A stretch of 8,501 nucleotides of DNA, taken from Dehalococcoidales bacterium (GTDB lineage Bacteria > Chloroflexota > Dehalococcoidia > Dehalococcoidales > UBA3254). Positions 6,564 to 8,501 of this stretch are shown in pieces. Numbering within the stretch: the first letter of the stretch is position 1; the number at the start of each line of letters is the position of its first letter. Location of the stretch: positions 1 to 8,501 of the forward strand of contig JAQULX010000096.1 in NCBI GenBank assembly GCA_028718465.1, given 5' to 3'. The notes under the pieces are model-generated. The model saw nothing but the letters and a program-made list of their open reading frames with translations, made no database searches and was not told the DNA's origin. Made by a program: the position numbers and the translations under genes.

Positions 6564-6574
6564 TGCTGCTCCTT
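6560..6574 (-). promoter_or_regulatory. SD and ATGA overlap coupling ATPase and permease translation
   Basis: On the minus strand AAGGAG (6574-6569) lies within the last ATPase codons, 5 nt before ATG (6563-6561). The ATPase stop TGA (6562-6560) shares bases with that ATG. This is a classic coupling arrangement that keeps subunit synthesis matched. Confidence 0.85.
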
Positions 6575-7483
6575 CTCCCTTATCAGGCTGAGATAAATTT
6601 CTTCCAGGGAATGGTGCTCTTCGGTTACTCCCTGAATTTTACCCCCGGCCTCGACAATGCTCTTTACCAGTTCGGGAAGGTCCTTCTGGGTATCCGTCAT
6701 CTCTATTTTTAGTTGATCGCCTTCCAGAGATACGGAGAGTACCGAGTCTGGTCTGGGGATTGATTTCACGAGGTGCTCTGCGGGATTTTCCAACCTGACA
6801 GACACACGGCGGCGGAAAAGTTTCTGGCGCAAGTTCTGGGGAGTATCCAGAGCCATGAGCCGTGTACGGAAAATGGCGATGCGGTGACAGACCTGCTCGG
6901 CTTCAGCCAGGTTATGAGTGGAAAGAAAAACGGCTCTTCCCTCCCGGCTCAATGTTTTTATCATTGAGCGGACATCCTCTGAGGCCTCCGGGTCCAGCCC
7001 CGATGTCGGTTCATCCAGGAAGAGCGCCTTTGGCTCGTGCAGCAAGGCCCGCGCCAGGGCCAGCCTCTGTTTCATCCCCCTGGAATAAGCGCCCACCGGC
7101 TCATTCCGTCGCTCCCACAGCCCCATGACGCGGAGGTACTTTTCTACCTGCTTCCTGGCGTCGATGCCCTGATAAAATCCGGCAAAGTATTCCAGGTTAC
7201 GATAAGCGCTGAGCCGGTTATAAAATCCGGGAGATTCCGTTAGCAGCCCTATAACCTCATGGAGTTGCTCGACCGGACTGCCAGTGCGGATTCCGGAGAC
7301 AACCGCGTAACCTGATGTGGGCGCGATAATGCCGGCCAGCATGCGGATAGAGGTGGTCTTCCCGGCCCCGTTCGGTCCCAGGAAACCCAGTACCTCACCG
7401 GCCTCAACCTCCAGATTCAGGTTTTCAACAGCGGTAAGTTTGCCGAACCGGCGCGTCAGTTCATGCGCTTCTATGACAGCCAA
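6560..7483 (-). CDS. ABC transporter ATP-binding protein (ABC-2 exporter type)
   Basis: A 307-residue nucleotide-binding subunit that powers the permease encoded immediately downstream. Visible motifs are Walker A GPNGAGKTT (36-44), the signature YSRGMKQR (133-140, in place of LSGGQ), Walker B ALFLDEP (153-159), D-loop SGLD (161-164) and switch His190 in STHNLAEAEQ. The usual Q-loop glutamine position reads LLTESPGFY, with Glu83 instead. Residues from about 220 onward form the extra C-terminal domain common in NatA/CcmA/DrrA-like ATPases. The start is TTG 7483: GGAG (7497-7494) lies 10 nt upstream, the product begins normally about 35 residues before Walker A, and the nearby upstream ATG is in another frame. 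A promoter lies just upstream. It is the first gene of a two-gene operon, divergent from the decarboxylase. Confidence 0.95.
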   Translation of the reverse strand: MAVIEAHELTRRFGKLTAVENLNLEVEAGEVLGFLGPNGAGKTTSIRMLAGIIAPTSGYAVVSGIRTGSPVEQLHEVIGLLTESPGFYNRLSAYRNLEYFAGFYQGIDARKQVEKYLRVMGLWERRNEPVGAYSRGMKQRLALARALLHEPKALFLDEPTSGLDPEASEDVRSMIKTLSREGRAVFLSTHNLAEAEQVCHRIAIFRTRLMALDTPQNLRQKLFRRRVSVRLENPAEHLVKSIPRPDSVLSVSLEGDQLKIEMTDTQKDLPELVKSIVEAGGKIQGVTEEHHSLEEIYLSLIREKEQQ

Positions 7484-7524
7484 GATGCAAAAACTCCATA
7501 AATGAATTCAATTAGTTCTCAATT

Positions 7525-7552
7525 ATTATAGCGGATAGTAAGAAATACTAAA
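7525..7552 (-). promoter_or_regulatory. Predicted promoter of the ABC transporter operon
   Basis: On the minus strand a perfect TATAAT (7530-7525) is preceded, after a 16-bp spacer, by TTTAGT (7552-7547), a three-of-six match to the -35. The start would be near 7518, giving a leader of about 35 nt that contains the GGAG used by the ATPase gene. The -10 is convincing; the -35 is weak, so an activator may help. Confidence 0.55.
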
Positions 7553-7606
7553 ACCGGCAGTATAACACTCGTAATACGGTTTGAGTTTCAGGTCCCTGTT
7601 GCCCCT

Positions 7607-7695
7607 CCCATTATCCCGATATCTGAATATATCCCATTCCGTAGAACTCCCCATTTCCCCATTTTACTTTTCCCGGCTATTCTGATATTTATTAT
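7607..7695 (+). promoter_or_regulatory. Upstream region of the decarboxylase: CCCATT repeats and possible -10
   Basis: CCCATT occurs four times (7607-7612, 7633-7638, 7650-7655, 7658-7663) in a C/T-rich stretch on the + strand. A possible -10 for the decarboxylase, TATTAT (7690-7695), follows; the best -35 (TTTTCC at 7668-7673, 16-bp spacer) is poor. The repeats may be regulator-binding sites or just skewed composition. The remainder of the 237-bp divergent intergenic region shows nothing else. Confidence 0.25.
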
Positions 7696-7720
7696 CTTAC
7701 ACAGGTCATAAGGAGAAATC

Positions 7721-8501
7721 ATGAAATTCGAAGACGAAAGCATGGAAATACTAGCCGGAGCGTTGCGGGAATTAGAGTCCGGGTTTGCCGGTTTACCGGA
7801 TATCGAATACAACTATGACTATCAGGCGCTGCAAAAAGTCATCCTGGAGGTGGCGGAGAGAATGCAGGACAATTATCCCTACTTCCATCCCTATTACGCC
7901 GGCCAGATGTTGAAACCGCCTCATCCGGTAGCCCGGGTGTCCTACATGCTCAGTCTCTGGATTAATCCCAACAATCATGCTATCGATGGCGGGCGCGCCA
8001 GCTCACAGATGGAAAAGGAAGCGGTAGCCGGGATAGCCGGGATGTTCGGCTGGGACACCTTTCTCGGTCATATTGCCAGCGGGGGCACTATGGCTAATCT
8101 GGAAGCCCTCTGGGTTGCTGGTAAGCTGAAACCGGACCGGCTGATTGTGGCTTCGGAGTTGGCCCATTACACTCACAACCGTATTTCCGAGGTCTTGAGA
8201 CTGCCCTTTCAGTCTGTTCCCTGTGACAGCCAGGGCAGTATGGACCTGGACGCCCTGGAAAAAGTGCTGAAAACAGGCAGGGTCGGAGCTGTGGTAGCCA
8301 CTATCGGGTCTACCGGGACCGGCTCCATCGACCCTCTTCCTGAAATGCTGCTATTAAGGGACAGGTACGGCTTCCGTCTGCATGCGGATGCGGCATACGG
8401 GGGTTATTTCACTCTGGTGGACAATTTAGGCGAGTCTGCCCGCCGGGCTTACGATTGCTTGACGCAGGTCGACTCCATCGTAGTTGACCCACACAAGCAC
8501 G
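7721..8501 (+). CDS. Group II pyridoxal-phosphate-dependent amino-acid decarboxylase, 5' part
   Basis: The first 260 residues of a fold-type I PLP enzyme that runs off the right edge; full-length members have about 450-500 residues. Landmarks are NPNNHAIDGGRASSQMEKE (82-100), the phosphate-binding SGGT (120-123), His149 in the S-E-L-A-H-Y-T-H segment that would stack on the cofactor, TIGSTGTGSIDP (194-205), DAAYGG (223-228) whose Asp223 pairs with the pyridine nitrogen, and DPHKH (256-260) with the Schiff-base lysine, Lys259. All key residues visible so far are present, so the enzyme is probably active. The family decarboxylates amino acids such as Glu, Asp, Tyr, Trp or His to amines; the substrate cannot be assigned here. 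The start is ATG 7721, with AAGGAG (7710-7715) 5 nt upstream. It is transcribed divergently from the ABC exporter operon, across 237 bp. Confidence 0.93.
   Translation, partial: MKFEDESMEILAGALRELESGFAGLPDIEYNYDYQALQKVILEVAERMQDNYPYFHPYYAGQMLKPPHPVARVSYMLSLWINPNNHAIDGGRASSQMEKEAVAGIAGMFGWDTFLGHIASGGTMANLEALWVAGKLKPDRLIVASELAHYTHNRISEVLRLPFQSVPCDSQGSMDLDALEKVLKTGRVGAVVATIGSTGTGSIDPLPEMLLLRDRYGFRLHADAAYGGYFTLVDNLGESARRAYDCLTQVDSIVVDPHKH

Noticed and set aside
7588..7812. 74-codon minus-strand frame across the decarboxylase start
   Set aside because: It overlaps the strong SD and start of the decarboxylase on the other strand, and the product is low in complexity and unrecognised.

Overview
The window is bacterial chromosome of roughly balanced base composition. 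It shows Shine-Dalgarno (SD) initiation, short intergenic gaps and two TTG start codons among six genes. A lepA-hemW pair is common in Gram-positive anaerobes (Clostridia-like Firmicutes) and also occurs elsewhere. The usual clostridial continuation, hrcA-grpE-dnaK, is absent here. I favour a Firmicutes or Chloroflexota lineage, but the sequence does not settle this.

Layout. A perfect 19-bp hairpin at 40-82 precedes lepA (145-1944, +). lepA is followed after 2 nt by hemW (1947-3113, +, TTG start), so the two form an operon. A probable terminator closes it. An AraC-type regulator with a C-terminal GyrI-like ligand-binding domain follows (3214-4128, +). A strong bidirectional hairpin (4138-4169) separates it from a convergent, uncharacterised polytopic membrane protein (4169-5419, -). 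That gene has a good promoter, but its whole short leader folds into one inverted repeat ending at the start codon. About 245 bp (5505-5750) hold nothing I recognise. Next come an ABC-2 permease (5751-6563, -) and its ATPase (6560-7483, -), coupled by a 4-nt ATGA overlap and led by a TATAAT promoter. A divergent group II PLP-dependent amino-acid decarboxylase starts at 7721 (+) and runs off the window just after its cofactor lysine.

How the genes relate. lepA and hemW are housekeeping genes (translation factor and heme chaperone). The remainder looks like accessory material: a ligand-responsive regulator, an ABC exporter, a decarboxylase and an orphan membrane protein. None of these can be given a substrate from sequence alone. 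No mobile element, CRISPR array, tRNA or rRNA was seen. The most interesting points are an in-frame internal SD and ATG that could release the GyrI-like domain as a separate protein, and the self-complementary leader of the membrane-protein gene. I see no convincing new multi-gene system.
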